Positions 32,346-44,454 of a stretch of 64,000 bases of DNA are shown here, in pieces. The stretch covers positions 4,154,001 through 4,218,000 of the forward strand of contig JBAIAC010000057.1 in assembly GCA_037349315.1 (NCBI GenBank), written 5' to 3'. Positions within the stretch are counted from its first letter, which is position 1, and every line of letters begins with the position of its first letter. This DNA is from Chelydra serpentina (Eukaryota; Chordata; Testudines; Chelydridae). The notes below the pieces were generated by a model. That model searched no databases, was not told the DNA's origin, and saw only the letters and a list, made by a program, of their open reading frames with translations. The translations under genes and the position numbers were made by a program.

Positions 32346-33054
32346 AAATCTCAGACCTTCATTTTCTTCCTTGCCAGCAATATCTGTAGTTCCCCAAATA
32401 TCTCCCAGTGAAATTGTTTATTTTCCTGGTTGAGCCACCTCCCAGCTGCAGTGCTACAGAGATAGGTGTCTGATCAGACTAATCTTGAGTGGCCAGCTTC
32501 CAACTGTCTAGGAGCTTCTGTCCAAAGGAGACACACATCAAAATGGGTGCAGGGAACATGATCCAGGCAATCTGCCATGGATCCCAATAGCTGTACTCCG
32601 TGCCAAGTTGGTTCAGTTCTGAGACTATCACTGAGGAATTTGGCAGGATCCTTTGTACTATACCTGCTTTATAAGAAACCCTTTCTCCTTGCTTTGCAAA
32701 AATGGCTAGTTCAGTTGCTGGGAGAGGGCACAGTAGTTCTTTCTCTGTTTACCACCTTCACCTGTATTCCTGGCAGCTACAGACCATGAGGCACATTGTG
32801 CTGCTTGCTGCCTGCTTCTGTCTCCTGAGAAGCCAGTTGTCTATGAAATGTTGCACTTTGTGGTCTCAGATTTTGTCAGTGTCACTGGTTAAGTCCAGGA
32901 TTGTCTATTGAAAATGGGGGCCCAGAGCCACAAACCTTGATATACTTTGTTCGTGTCAGTTCTCCACATTTCTATAAATGAACTAAACTCCCAGGCTGTA
33001 GTATCCATCGTCTGCACTTCTTGGGGCGTGAGCCTGGCCTGATGTCGTCATCAT

Positions 33055-33180
33055 TATTACTTATGGTACGTATGGCAGTAATGCCTCGTAGCCCCAGTCA
33101 CGGACCAGGACCCCATTGTACTAGGGGCTGTAGGAACACAGAACAAAAAGATAGTCCCTGCTGCAAAGCGTTTATGGGGT
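33055..33180 (+). repeat. MIR-type SINE tail
   Basis: AGCCCCAGTCACGGACCAGG, ACCCCATTGTACTAGGGGCT, ACACAGAACAAAAAGATAGT. A second, shorter piece is at 33310-33370. Confidence 0.65.
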
Positions 33181-34264
33181 AACTCATGCATTCTGTTGGG
33201 CACCAGAAGGACAGAGGGACATGTTCTTTGGTCCTCTAGATGGCTGCAGCACCAGCAGCCAAGAGTTAACGGATGGAGAATAGGTGAAGGGTTGCCAGGT
33301 TGGGCCGTAAATCTAGTTTGTTATTTATTGCAGTAGTGCCTAGAGGTCCCACTCAGGTATCGGGACCTCCCCGTATGATGGGCATCATTCATGCACATTC
33401 TGAAAAGACAGTTTTGTTTTTTTAATCCTTAGAAGACTGTGAGTATGTGGAGGTGGGAGGTGGGGAAGGAGAGTCTCCATAATATGTGCGACCCTACAGG
33501 GGTTTCTTCCATGACCCGAAGATCTGATGCTACGGGTTCTCTGGTCTCTTCTCTTCTCCTCCCACCAAGGAAAAATACATTCTAAACTGCTTGCTAGGCC
33601 CGGGCGTGACATCTGGGCCTGCTTTGCCCTCTTGTTGAGGCAGGCTTGACACACAGATCAGTTCCGGCTTTGTTTCCCTAATGCCTGTTTGAGAGCCCCT
33701 CTGCAAGGCTGTGGGCAACAAAAATGAGGACACTGGCCTAACTGAAGCCTCGGATTTCACTAAAGTAGGGATTGCTGGATGGACAAAAGAAAGGTGTTAT
33801 GAAGAGGAGTACAGGGGCTCCCTGGCTTTTAGATGCCTCATTAATTTTCCTGAAAAGAGAGGCTAGTCTTGCACCACTGAAGTCAATGGAGATGTTGTCG
33901 TTGATTTCAGAGGGAGTAGGGGCAAGTCCTGTAAGATGTGGAAATCCCATAACAGTTATCTATCAATAATTGTAACTGGAATAACACTCCCGATGGCTTG
34001 TTCTAGGTTGCTACTTATTTTCAAGTTGGTTGTCATCAAGAGTATAGGCAACGTCTTTCTATTTTAAGGTTTTATCATGCTGCTCATTACCATAGTATCT
34101 GAGAAGCTTCCATGTTAAAAAATGAAAATAAAATCAATCCCATTCTTGAATGCTTGAATTACCCACAAAGGCCTTTTGTCATTAGAGCTAGTGTGCAAGC
34201 GTCCAGGGAGGTGTATTGAGGATTGGCAGGCCTTGATAGTCTATTGTAGTGATTATTGTAAAAT

Positions 34265-34475
34265 AAACATGAGTTTTTAAAAGGAGGATATCAAACCGCC
34301 TGCTTCGAGGCCAAAACCAGCCTCTAATTCATGGCGGTCGGGAGGAAACTGTCCCTGAAGGCAGGTTATCCCTTAACTGAAGGGGTTCTTGTACCTCCCT
34401 CTGCAGCAGCTGGTTGGAGACAGGATACGGGTTTAGATGATCTGTTGCAGGGTGATAATTCTTATGTTGCTATGG
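34265..34475 (-). repeat. LINE tail fragment
   Basis: GGTCGGGAGGAAACTGTCCC and TGGTTGGAGACAGGATACGG belong to the inverted GGGTCAGACC-type 3' region. Confidence 0.45.
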
Positions 34476-34553
34476 AGAGAGTAGATAAACATCTCAACTG
34501 GTGTGCCAATTGTTAGTCTTTAAAAAAAGAAACGACAGACTTAGGCCATGTGT

Positions 34554-34707
34554 CTACGTCGAGCGCTGCAGTGGCACCGCCGCAGCGCCTCTGGTGAAGA
34601 CGCTCTATGCCGATGGGAGCGCGCTGTGTACACGAATGCTGATGTCGGTGTAACTTATGTTGCTCAGGGGGGTGGAATGTAGATACCCCTGTAGTCTAGA
34701 TATAGCC
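34554..34707. mobile_element. Short Harbinger-like MITE with TTA TSD
   Basis: 154 bp from GGCCATGTGTCTACG to ...TAGATATAGCC with TTA at 34551-34553 and 34708-34710. It is related to the truncated copy near 22665. Confidence 0.65.
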
Positions 34708-34779
34708 TTAGGAATTATACTGACTAGTTAAAAAGTCTGTAATATGCAGTGACTTTAGTACTGCGCACTTGGGTACTAA

Positions 34780-35072
34780 GGGCTTGTCTTCACTACCCGC
34801 CGAATCGGCGGGGAGCAATCGATCTATCGGGGATCGATTTTTCACGTCTCGTTTAGACGCGATTAATCGATCCCCGAAAGCGCTCCCTGTCGGCTCCGGA
34901 AATCCACCTCATCGAAAGGTGGAAGCGGAGTCGACGTGGGAGCGGCAGCGATCGACTCGCTGCCGTCCTCACGGCCAGGTAACTCGATTACGATACGCCG
35001 ACTTCAGCGATGTTATTCACGTCGCTGAAGCTGCGTATCGTAGATCGACCCCTCCCCAGTGTAGCCCTGGGC
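34780..35072 (+). mobile_element. PIF/Harbinger MITE with TAA TSD
   Basis: 293-bp copy nearly identical to 4817-5111. TAA lies on both sides (34777-34779 and 35073-35075). High identity of distant copies suggests recent spread. Confidence 0.87.
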
Positions 35073-35509
35073 TAATAGTTGCAGAGTTGTGCTCTGTTGT
35101 ACATCACTCATTTTTAACCCTTTTAGGGTGGGGTGTTGTAAATGATCAGCACAGGTCCAGCGCTGCTGTGATCAGACTCGGTGGTAACCCCCCCCACACC
35201 TCCCACAGACTTCAGCAAGAGCCAAGTTAGGGTGATTGCAAATCACCCCCTCAGGTGATTGTAATGTGACATATGCATCATTCTTTTCCAGAAGAAACTA
35301 ATGACAATATTAATGGTCAGATATATTCTGGGAAAAGTCAGGTAGTCTAAGGTTATTTAGCATCGGTCATATAACATACGCCCAGTGGAGATTCCCAGCT
35401 GTAGCTATAAAGAACGTTGTGAGAGCTGACTCAGGAATGGCCTTTGAGTGTCTCATCTCTGAGCTACCTTCAGCTGAAGGCAAGTCCTTAATAGCGTTTT
35501 CCATGGTGG

Positions 35510-35745
35510 AGCCCTAGTGTGAAATAAGGAAATGCTGTCTGCTGGTCAGACGGGGACTTCCAATTCTATGGTTCTGTTCCATCTCTGCAGCTGACTGTGG
35601 GAGAGAGAATTCTCCTGTCTGACTTCCATTTACTCATCTGTACGGTGGTGATACACTGCCTACACAACAATGTTGTTGCATGTAAAGTGCTTTAAGAGCC
35701 ATGGAGGGAAACTGCTATACAAGTGCAGCGTTTTATAGCAACAGC
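35510..35745 (+). repeat. MIR-type SINE
   Basis: GTTCCATCTCTGCAGCTGAC, CATTTACTCATCTGTACGGT and a GTAAAGTGCTTTAAGAGCC tail. Confidence 0.5.
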
Positions 35746-36649
35746 TCGTAAGACTTCATCAGAGTCCTGCTAATCTGCCTTTGTATCAAGAATATCCCAA
35801 GCCAGTGTGCCAACGTCATCTTCCATTGGCGTCAGTGGCATTCCATCAAGGCTGTATTTTATCCAGTAGGTTTAATAGGGAGGCTTTTTGTCTGTCCATC
35901 ACACTGGTAGCTAGTTGGTCTGGCAATATCCTGAATGATCCAAGATTTAAAATGTATCCACTTTGTGCAAATACAAAGCACAGAGCTCCCAAAGTGTAAG
36001 ATCAAAGTTATAGCCCTTAAGACTAGGAGAGCAACTGGTAAGTTAACTCACAATGATCCTATATTCATTGAATCTGTCAGTTCAGCACTCAGTTTGCTTC
36101 TTCAGTCTATAGTGATTGCAAATGTCAGAGATAATATTATCACTGTTCAGGCAGAAGAGGGAGTCCATCTTTTCCAAGGGCAGTCTCTGGCTGATGAAGA
36201 TGTATGACAGGAGGTTAGCAGGATCAACAGAGAGCTAAGTATTAAAAACAGGGACATTTTTGGGTCCACCCATTGGAACCCTGGCTATAGAAAAAGCAGA
36301 GATGACCTTATCAATCCTGCATATTAATTGAGGTTTTTATATTCTAGCTCTATAGCTTAATGAAGTCTCTGTGTTGCTATTTATAGGTACAGTGTACATA
36401 CAAAATGTATTTATTGGTCTTCCCTCCCTTTCAAGGAAGCGAGAAATCCAGCAATATGCGCTCAAAGCATTTGACTTCTTGCAATTACAGAGCAAAGCCT
36501 AGGTCATAAAGCTCTTCTGATACCATCAAACCTTTTGGGGGTCTCTTTGGGAGAAGATGCATATCTGGAACCAAGCATCCCTCTTAAAGACCTGTTGCTG
36601 CCATGTTGCTTCGTGTGAAACGAGCTGACTCATGTAAATGGCCTCTTTA

Positions 36650-36750
36650 TAGAATCATAGAACTGGAAGGGACCTCGAGAGGTCATCTAGTCCAGTCCCC
36701 TGCACTCAAGGCAGGACTAAGTATTATCTAGACCATCCCTGACAGGTTGT
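36650..36750 (-). repeat. CR1 3' end fragment
   Basis: ATAGAATCATAGAACTGGAA, GGGACCTCGAGAGGTCATCT and AGTCCAGTCCCCTGCACTCA are the inverted CR1 3' terminus, severely 5'-truncated. Confidence 0.85.
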
Positions 36751-37139
36751 TCCCTTTCCCCCTAACCTTTGTCCTTAGGCTGTGAGCGCCTCAGGCCTGG
36801 GACCATCCCTTCTTGAGCGTTTGGAAAGCAGTTCGTAGGTGCTGAAATAACCATCACAGCAATGGCTAGAGTCAGGCCTTTTTTGGGTGAATGGCATGCA
36901 AGCGTCCCTGTTCTACCAAAGAAGCCCATGCCAACTATTCTCCTCCTGGGTTCCTCTGCAACCCTGTCCATGCATCTTGGTCCTGATTTGCAGCACACTC
37001 CAGGAGATGGAGCGAAATAAGGGCCGCATCCTGCAGAAGTGCCCCTCTGGGGAATAAGGGAGCCCCCCCCCCCGTACCTTCTAATGAGCACCAACATACA
37101 GAGACCATAATTCATCCCTTCAGTGTTTAAATCCTGGGG

Positions 37140-37400
37140 CCCCAACCAAACTCAGGGCCCGGTTGTGCTCGGTGTTGTACGTACACCTAGTAAAAGACCG
37201 TCTTCACCCCAAAGAGCTTACAATTTAAATAGACAAGGCACAAAGGCTAGGAGAAAGGAAGGATGATTATCAGCATCTTCCAGATGGGGAACGTACACCC
37301 AGAGAGACTGATTTGCCCAAGGTTGCGCAGGGTGGCTTTGTCAGAGGCAGGAATTGAACGCAGGTCTTGAGAGTCCCAGTCTGTTCTCCTACCCCCAAGA
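37140..37400 (+). repeat. MIR-type SINE
   Basis: CTCAGGGCCCGGTTGTGCTC, AAAGAGCTTACAATTTAAAT, GATTTGCCCAAGGTTGCGCA and GGCAGGAATTGAACGCAGGT cover nearly the full family. Confidence 0.65.
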
Positions 37401-38369
37401 TCATCCTTCTCTGATGTGTCAATTCAAATATTTCTCTGTGTGGAGTATGTGTAACGTGTACTGGCTACAGGCCTTGGTGGTTGTTCTGTGTGCACATAGT
37501 AAGAAGTTTTTGATGCCCCCATCCGTGTGGTATCTCAGTGCCTGTCACCTGGAGTCTTGCTCTGGCACCTGGTACAATTACGGAAATCAGTGTACTTTGC
37601 TTACAGTACACACAATGCAGCGCAGTAATGTGCAAAAATCTATACTCCAGACATGCCGTGCAGTGGCAGACTAATTTGATAGTGGTTAATGTGTAACTGG
37701 GAAAATCCCATTGATTAAAGAAATCAAATTAACTCTGGTGCAGTCTCTATGCTCGCTGCCATGGACACCGCCAGCCAGAAGGGGGATATTCTACTTCAAT
37801 GAGCCCAAATGTGTAACTTTTTTTTTTTTAACATCTCCCTTGCGTAGAAGCGGAACAGAGGGTTTTGAATACGTCACTTCACAGTAGACTAAGTACAATG
37901 TTCTTCACCTATGTTTAGATTGTTTAGATTCAGTGACGTCCCCATTTTCCTGATGGTGGGAATAATCGACTGTCTTTATTAAACGAAGGCTTGATTGGTG
38001 TGGTAATGAACTCTCTAGTGTGTGTGTGTGCACATCCAGCAGAGAGTAGTGGTGTGGATTCAGATCTGCACAGCTCTGTCATAAGCCCAGGAGTGCTAAC
38101 AACCAGTGGAGATGCTCCATTAGCCCATGTGCTTCTGGAGCAGGAGGATACAATTTTTATCTCTGCAGCTGGGAGGTTCTGAATGGCCATGGCTTTACAG
38201 CATAGGGATGACTTTGAAGTGCTGGGTAGCTGTGTGTCTGTTATGAGAAAACAGTATAATAATGGGCCGGAATAGCACAGACTTCTGGGAAGCTGGTGGT
38301 GGAGAAAGAGGTGGAAAATTGCATCTTCCCCACTCCTAGAAACACATGCAAAGCACGCTGTTTTATGAT

Positions 38370-38490
38370 TTATATTGTGGTATTATCCAGAAGTCCAAGT
38401 TGTGATCAGGTCCCGCGCTGTACTGGGTGCTGGATAATGTAGTAAGAGACAGTACTTGTCCTGAAGGAGCTTACCGTCTAAATGGAGATA
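38370..38490 (+). repeat. MIR-type SINE tail
   Basis: ATTATCCAGAAGTCCAAG, GTACTGGGTGCTGGATAATG and GGAGCTTACCGTCTAAATGG. Confidence 0.5.
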
Positions 38491-38919
38491 ATATGCAACA
38501 AACAGATGGAGTGTGGGCGGATGTCTGCGATGAGGTCATGTAATGACAGGTTGCGCGCACAATTTGCAGGGGTTTGAGTCAATATTTTGTAAGGGTCTAA
38601 ACATTCAAGATGAATTAATGGTAACAGTAACCCCAGCTGGCCACTCGCACAGGGTGGTCGTGCCTGATAGAAGAGGGCTATTGGAGATAAGTCACAAACT
38701 AGGATTTCAACAGAATTCCCAAAGTGGGGTATGTGGACTGGTCCATCAGTGGTGTATGGGCCACTATGCTGGTGGTCCAGGGAAATCTAGTTGGTCACAT
38801 GGTCCTGGCTGCTCCTCCTCATTTCCAGCTGCCAAATTGCATTAAAAGAAGCTAACAATAATTTAAATGCTTTGCTAGGCAGTCTTCTTTTCCCCATGTA
38901 AAGAATTACATGTTGTTGA

Positions 38920-39145
38920 CACTTGTTACTGTATTACACGTAGCTAGAGGCCCCAACCAGGAGTGGAGCCATATTGTGCTAGGCAGCATACAAACATCGA
39001 GAGGCGGTCAGAGCTTACATCTACATTAGCAGAAAGTCGGACGGGAAACAAAGGTAAAGGGACTCTCCCAAATTAACAGAGTAAAGAATAGAACCTAGGT
39101 CTTCTGACTCCCCGTCCAGTATCTCATCCACTGGATACATCATAG
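38920..39145 (+). repeat. MIR-type SINE
   Basis: GCTAGAGGCCCCAACCAGGA, TGTGCTAGGCAGCATACAAA, and ATAGAACCTAGGTCTTCTGA with ATCTCATCCACTGGATA at the end. Confidence 0.6.
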
Positions 39146-39784
39146 GGATGTGATGCAGCTGTTGATGGGAGAGGAGATGTTCATGAGACACTGTCTCTAT
39201 ATGAAAATATTGTGTCCATGCTAGCGGATCCGAAGGCATTTACAGGAGCTATGGTGAAACTGAACAGTTTCTCAATCCATTTATCAAAGTGCCTGCAGTC
39301 TTCATTTCAAGGCAGATAAAGCAACAATGAAAATCAAGTGAAGATGTCTTTACCCAGAAGATTTTTTAAAATAAAAGAAAGGGAGAAGATCAGTGCAGTT
39401 GGCTGCTGTTTGTACCTGCTCTGTAAAATGTTAAGCCTGTTCTATCCTAATTAAATTACTTTAGTTGGATTTCGCTCACCTATCTTTAAAGCCATAGATT
39501 TCTTCTAGTATAAATTGTGCAGCTGCCTCTCACACTGACAAGACAGGAATTGAGAGAGACACAAGGTAGGTGAGATAATATCTTTTATTGGACCAACTTC
39601 TGTTGGTGGAAGGTACAAGCTTTCAAGCTACGCCGATCTCCTCTTGCCAGACCAAGTCAGACCAATGGGCAATTTAGTCTGCTAACCTGTCTCAGATCGT
39701 GATGCTGCTTCAGAGAAAGGTACAAGGAAAACTAGAAGTTGGTACCTATTGAATAAATTGCACACGGAAGAAAGATGGTCCTGT

Positions 39785-39935
39785 TAGATGGCTGGTCTGG
39801 GACTTGCTACAGACTTTCTGTCTAACTTTGGGACAGTCTCTTAGTCTCATTTCCCCATCTATAAAATGGGGACAACAGCATTAGTGAAATTCTCAAATTA
39901 ATTAGGCTTTTGAAATGACTCTCAAACTTACTCTG
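39785..39935 (+). repeat. MIR-type SINE fragment
   Basis: GACAGTCTCTTAGTCTCATT and TCCCCATCTATAAAATGGGG. Confidence 0.5.
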
Positions 39936-40255
39936 CCAGCTGTTCTTAAGCTGGTTTGCAAAGCTTTTGCAGACACCCACAGTTCAAAATGTGCACTGTT
40001 GATCAGTCACACCAGTTGTGCTCTTGTTTCTGTTCCCTGAATGGACAGAGTGAATTATGACTCTTGCAATTTAATACAGAATTTGAGCCTCGCTTTCAAT
40101 GACTATTTAGAGTAGAAGTTTTCTATTTTCTAGTAAAGCGCAAATGTTGGAATATTCGCAGAAAGCCAACACAAAAGGGTTGAAAATAGAATCTAGTCAA
40201 AATGTGGTTACTATCCCAAAATATATTTGCAGGTGAGACTTTCCACTGACTCTTT
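39925..40255 (+). repeat. Unclassified 300-bp repeat, copy 1
   Basis: Collinear with 44455-44775. Shared words include CTCTTGTTTCTGTTCCC, GGAATATTC.CAGAAAGC.AACACAAAAG and AATATTTGCAGG.GA. It has no terminal repeats that I can see and no coding frame. Confidence 0.6.
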
Positions 40256-40489
40256 GTATGTTAGTCTACTTACGGTAGTACCTTTTGCTGGAATATCTCA
40301 AAGCATTTCATAATTGTCCCATGCACTTCAGTATTGGTGAGAAAATAAGAGAATTGTTACAGATTAACTCAGTGCTTTTAAGAGGTGGGATTGGAACTTG
40401 TCAAGGACAAGAATTTGTAAACATCAAGGGATCTGGATTCCGGTCACTGCAGTGGCAGGATACTGATAGAGAAGATGGTCCAGTGATGA

Positions 40490-40680
40490 GGGCCGTATAC
40501 TAGTCTGTAGGAGAATGGGATTCAATTCCCTGCACTGCCACAGACTTTGTGTGGTCCCAGGCAAGTCACTTACCATCTCTGTGCCTCAGTTTCCCATCTG
40601 TAAAATGGGGTAAAACCACTTCCCTACATGTTGTGAGGATAAGTACATTACAGATTGTGAAACACCATTACTACATAAGA
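40490..40680 (+). repeat. MIR-type SINE
   Basis: GGATTCAATTCCCTGCACTG, AGGCAAGTCACTTACCATCT, CTGTGCCTCAGTTTCCCATC and TGTAAAATGGGG, a clear copy. Confidence 0.75.
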
Positions 40681-40930
40681 ATGGCCAGACTGGGTCAGAC
40701 CAGTGGTCCATGTAGCCCAATATCCTGACTTCTGACAGTTGCCAATGCCAGATGCTTCTGAGGGAATGAACAGAACAGGGTAATTATCACGTCATCCATC
40801 CCCTGTCATCCAGTCCCAGCATCTGGCAGTCAGAGGCTTAGGGACACCCAGAGCATGGGGTTGCATCCATGACCTATCCTCCAAGAACTTATCTAATTCT
40901 TTTTTTAATCTAGTTATACTGCAGTGATTG
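40676..40930 (+). repeat. LINE tail repeat (GGGTCAGACC family)
   Basis: AAGAATGGCCAGACTGGGTC, AGACCAGTGGTCCATGTAGC, GGAATGAACAGAACAGGGTA and ATCCAAGAACTTATCTAATTC-like end. It follows the SINE directly. Confidence 0.65.
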
Positions 40931-42519
40931 CGGCTAGATAGGTACCATAGATATTTACGGGAAGTTTTCACTCATTTAGTAATGAAGACAAGAAGGTTTA
41001 GAAACTGAACTTTTATTAAGTTGGTGGTGGAAAATACAAGAATGTTTCAAAGTAAGATAGAATTAGGATTGATTGTGGATGAACCACTGCTTCTGTGGAG
41101 ACAGAAACTAGTGAGTTTTGTGTTGGAGATTTACTGCATACATTCATAGCTGTGTGGAGACGCTGCCTTTTTAAGGATTATTATTATTTTTTTTTTGTAC
41201 CCAGATCACTGTAAAAGGTTGTATCTTTCTGGCGAGGAAAAACACTCAGTCTAAAACCATCGTGCAGTTTCTTAGACATTGTTAAACTTTTCCAACCTCC
41301 TCTGTTGTTAGCCGTGTGCGAATCAGTGTTCCCAAACTTAAGAGATCTAATCACTTACCATGAGAATCCTTTGTTAATGCTCTCCTAGTTGAAATTAAAC
41401 ACTCCAGCTTGCGTTTAAGCATCACTGAGGAAAGCTAACCCTGCATTTTCAAGATGTAAGAGAGTAGTTGGGCCCCACGCTGTTCTCTCCCTTCCCTGTT
41501 TTATGTCTCTGAAACTCCATTGGGTTCAGTGGAATTACACCTGGTTTACATTGCTGTATGTAAGAGGAGAATCAGGCCCACTGTTAGAATGAAGGTTGAT
41601 CTGACATTTGATGAGACGTTAATGCCAAGTTGTAGGTACAGAAAAGTGGAAGCTCATTTCTACTCTGACAAAGGCACAATTCAGTGTTCCTTTCCCGTTG
41701 GATATACTGAATAATACTATCAAGAAAAATATATTTCCTTCCAGATAGGAAGCATGTTTCCTGTTAAAGGCAATGAAACCCCGTGCCTTTTGAGAACCCA
41801 CGGCATTTGTAAAGATGTTGCTCAGATCACACAGCGTATTGATCGTCTCTCTATTGTTTTTCTTGTATCCATTATGGAAAGGTTAGGCAGTGATTGTGGA
41901 CCCTGGACATCTGTCAGCAGCCAGCCGGGAATATTTTCATTAAAGTTAAGCATCCTTCAGAGAAAGATGCAACATATTCATAATAAAATGGTGTCACCTT
42001 CTGAAATGCTCAGCATGGGAGACGTGGGAAAGCTGTACCTGATGGCAATGTTTTGTTGTTAATCAGATGTTTAAAATGTTACACTCAAGGGAAAGCTTCT
42101 GAAAAGGTTTAAGGCCGTGAGCAGCCCCATTACTTACATGCTTAAGCCTCGGCAGAATTAGGCCCCCAATTTTGCAGCCAAGATGAAACATCGTATTTTC
42201 TGTTAGTGGAGTATGCCAAAGCTATATCACCACACACGTAGATCAATAGTAAATAGAACTTGCTTTTAAATGTAAAATTACAGTCATCTGCAGAGTGCTT
42301 CCAGCTGGTCTGTTAAAGAGAATGACTGGCATGGATTTAAAAATGAAAGGAAACCAGGGATGGGGCATAGTGGTAGGAGGCTAGTTGACAGAGTAGAATA
42401 GGTAGAGAAAAGTCGCTCATGCCAACTTTGTTGTTGTTCAAGTCAGTGGACAACTGAGGGAGTTTTTCACTTCTAGATCATTTGGTTCTATCCTAGGTGA
42501 ATAGTGTCAGAAAACAGTC

Positions 42520-42575
42520 CCAGGGGACTGGACTCAATGACCTTTCAAGGTCCTTCCAGTTCTATGAGATAGGCA
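42520..42575 (+). repeat. Cry SINE / CR1 shared 3' tail
   Basis: GACCTTTCAAGGTCCTTCCA followed by GTTCTATGAGATAGGCATAT is identical to the tail of the SINE ending at 56424. The tRNA-like head is not recognised here. Confidence 0.65.
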
Positions 42576-42759
42576 TATCTCCATGTCACCCTTGACACAT
42601 AACATGTTGTATGCACTTTGTCACTGTAACATTTAACAGCGGCACCCTTTTAACCCCTTGGTCATCTAGATCTGCTTTGAACTTGGTTAGGCAATAAGAT
42701 GGTCCAAATGCCAGAGGCCGATCAATGCTACAGAAGGCGAAGAGCTATTTACGTTAAAG

Positions 42760-42881
42760 GACAATGTTGGCAAAAGAACAAATAAACAAATAAACTGGCC
42801 ATGAGTAAATTTAGGCTGAAAATTAGAAGAAGGTTTCTAATCATCAGAGGAAGGAGGTTCTGGAATGTTCTTCCACTAGGA
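42760..42881 (+). repeat. CR1 3' region, part 1 (interrupted)
   Basis: AACTGGCCATGAGTAAATTT, AGGCTGAAAATTAGAAGAAG, GTTTCTAATCATCAGAGGAA are CR1 3'-region words in plus orientation. The sequence breaks at the hAT MITE and resumes at 43223. Confidence 0.8.
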
Positions 42882-43214
42882 TGGTGGTTCTCAACTGTGG
42901 TCCACCGCTTCTTCAGGGAAAGCCCCTGGCGTGCCGGGCTGGGTTGTTTACCTGCTGCGTCCGCAGATTCGGCTGGTTGCGGCTCCCACTGGCCGTGGTT
43001 TGCCACTCTAGGCTAATAGGGGCTGCGGGACGTGGCACGGGCCGAGGGATGTGCTGTCCGCCGCATCCCACAGCCCCCATTGGCTTGGAGTGGTGAACCG
43101 CAGCCAGTGGGAGCCGCGACTGGCCGAACCTGCGGACGCAGCAGGTAAACACACCTGCCTGGCGCGCCAGGGGCTTTCCCTGAAGAAGCGGTGGACCACA
43201 GTTGAGAACCATCG
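42882..43214. mobile_element. hAT MITE (333 bp) nested in CR1, TSD CACTAGGA
   Basis: Nearly perfect inverted termini of about 48 bp (GGTTCTCAACTGTGGTCCAC...). CACTAGGA is duplicated exactly at 42874-42881 and 43215-43222. Removing the element and one duplication restores a continuous CR1. The interior is largely palindromic, giving overlapping chance frames on both strands. Confidence 0.93.
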
Positions 43215-43222
43215 CACTAGGA

Positions 43223-43370
43223 GTAATGGGAACCACCAACCTAAGTGGCCTTAAGATGGAGCTTGACAAGTTTGTAGATTGGATAATGTGACAGGGTTGC
43301 CTATGATAGCCAGAGACTGGACTTGATGACCCTGAAGGTCCTTTCCAATCCTAAATTTCTATGATACTAA
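43223..43370 (+). repeat. CR1 3' region, part 2
   Basis: GGCCTTAAGATGGAGCTTGA, then GACTGGACTTGATGACCCTG, AAGGTCCTTTCCAATCC and CTATGATA at the terminus continue the CR1 broken at 42881. Confidence 0.85.
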
Positions 43371-43798
43371 GGTAACAGGATCCTTAGCAGTACCTTAGAT
43401 AGTCTAGCTCCAAATGGACACTTGGAGCCAGAGCCAAAGGTCGTTGATGTCTCTCCATTGATTTAGTGGCTTTTGGATGAAGTCCTTGTGCCCCCAGCAT
43501 TTGGAAGAAGAAGAGCAGCAATGCCAGAGAAGTCAAGGAGACGCAGCTACCTTCCCTCAATCCTACATGTGGTTCCTTTGCATGGGAATGGCGTGGGACA
43601 GAATCTTGTGCAGTCCATTTGGCACAGGCTGTGTGGATGAATAGCAGAATCAGTTCCCAGCTTGCGGTCTCCATGTGAAGAGCGAGTCTATTTCAGAGGA
43701 TTTTAAGTGAGCAAGCAGCTACTGTTTTACAGAAGGGTCTGTCATTTGTTCCTGCTAATCACTGTGACAATCTTAAACTAGAGAACAAATTATAGCCT

Positions 43799-43814
43799 CC
43801 CCCCCCCCCCCCCG
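43799..43814. repeat. C-run of about 15-16
   Basis: Pure C homopolymer in the intron. Confidence 0.85.
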
Positions 43815-44454
43815 GAACATCAAACTGAGGGATATTATTTTTCTTTACAGGAGCACAGGTAGAAAATGAGTGTCTCTCTCTCTCTCTCGCTCAAAAAAGG
43901 TTCACCCTATGTTAACTATTCATTTGAAAGCTATGTAAATTCGAGACGAGAGCTATTGATCTTTTTTTGGATTGAGAACTAGGATTAAATAGAATGTGTC
44001 TAAAGAGGAAAATGAGGCTTTAAATGATCTAAGGAGTAGGAAAAATAAAGTCCTAAAACAAGCTGATAGTAATAATGGAAACAGATTCCAAGACCTTTTT
44101 ATTTAGACCTACATGTAAGCCACAAACCAGCAAGTATGACACACGTACTTACAGTTCACACGTAAGTAGTTCATTGAAATCCGTGGGAATACGTGTGTGT
44201 AAACTGTCCAAGATGAGCCCCAAAAGCAAGAATTTTCTTAAAAAGGATCTACTGACTCCAATGTGCTAAAAAGAAGTCAAATTTCAGTGCCTTGGTCAGT
44301 TAAGAAGAAAGAATTTGAACAGAGAAGCACTTACGTTTAGAGCAGAACTAATAGTTTGCAATGAAGAATTCAAATTTTACTTTGTGTGAATTATCCATGA
44401 AGAGGCTGGGAATTTCCACAATCATTACATTCAGTTACATTTTTTTAAATTCTG

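Noticed and set aside
4821..35230. Long plus-strand frames at 4821-5168 and 34769-35230 with nearly identical predicted peptides (NRSIGDRFFTSRLDAINRSP).
   Set aside because: Both lie inside copies of the same Harbinger MITE, so identity comes from the transposon; no start context, splice sites or homology to a transposase.
42749..43269. Overlapping frames on both strands with similar predicted peptides.
   Set aside because: They reflect the palindromic hAT MITE; the two strands encode alike because of inverted symmetry.
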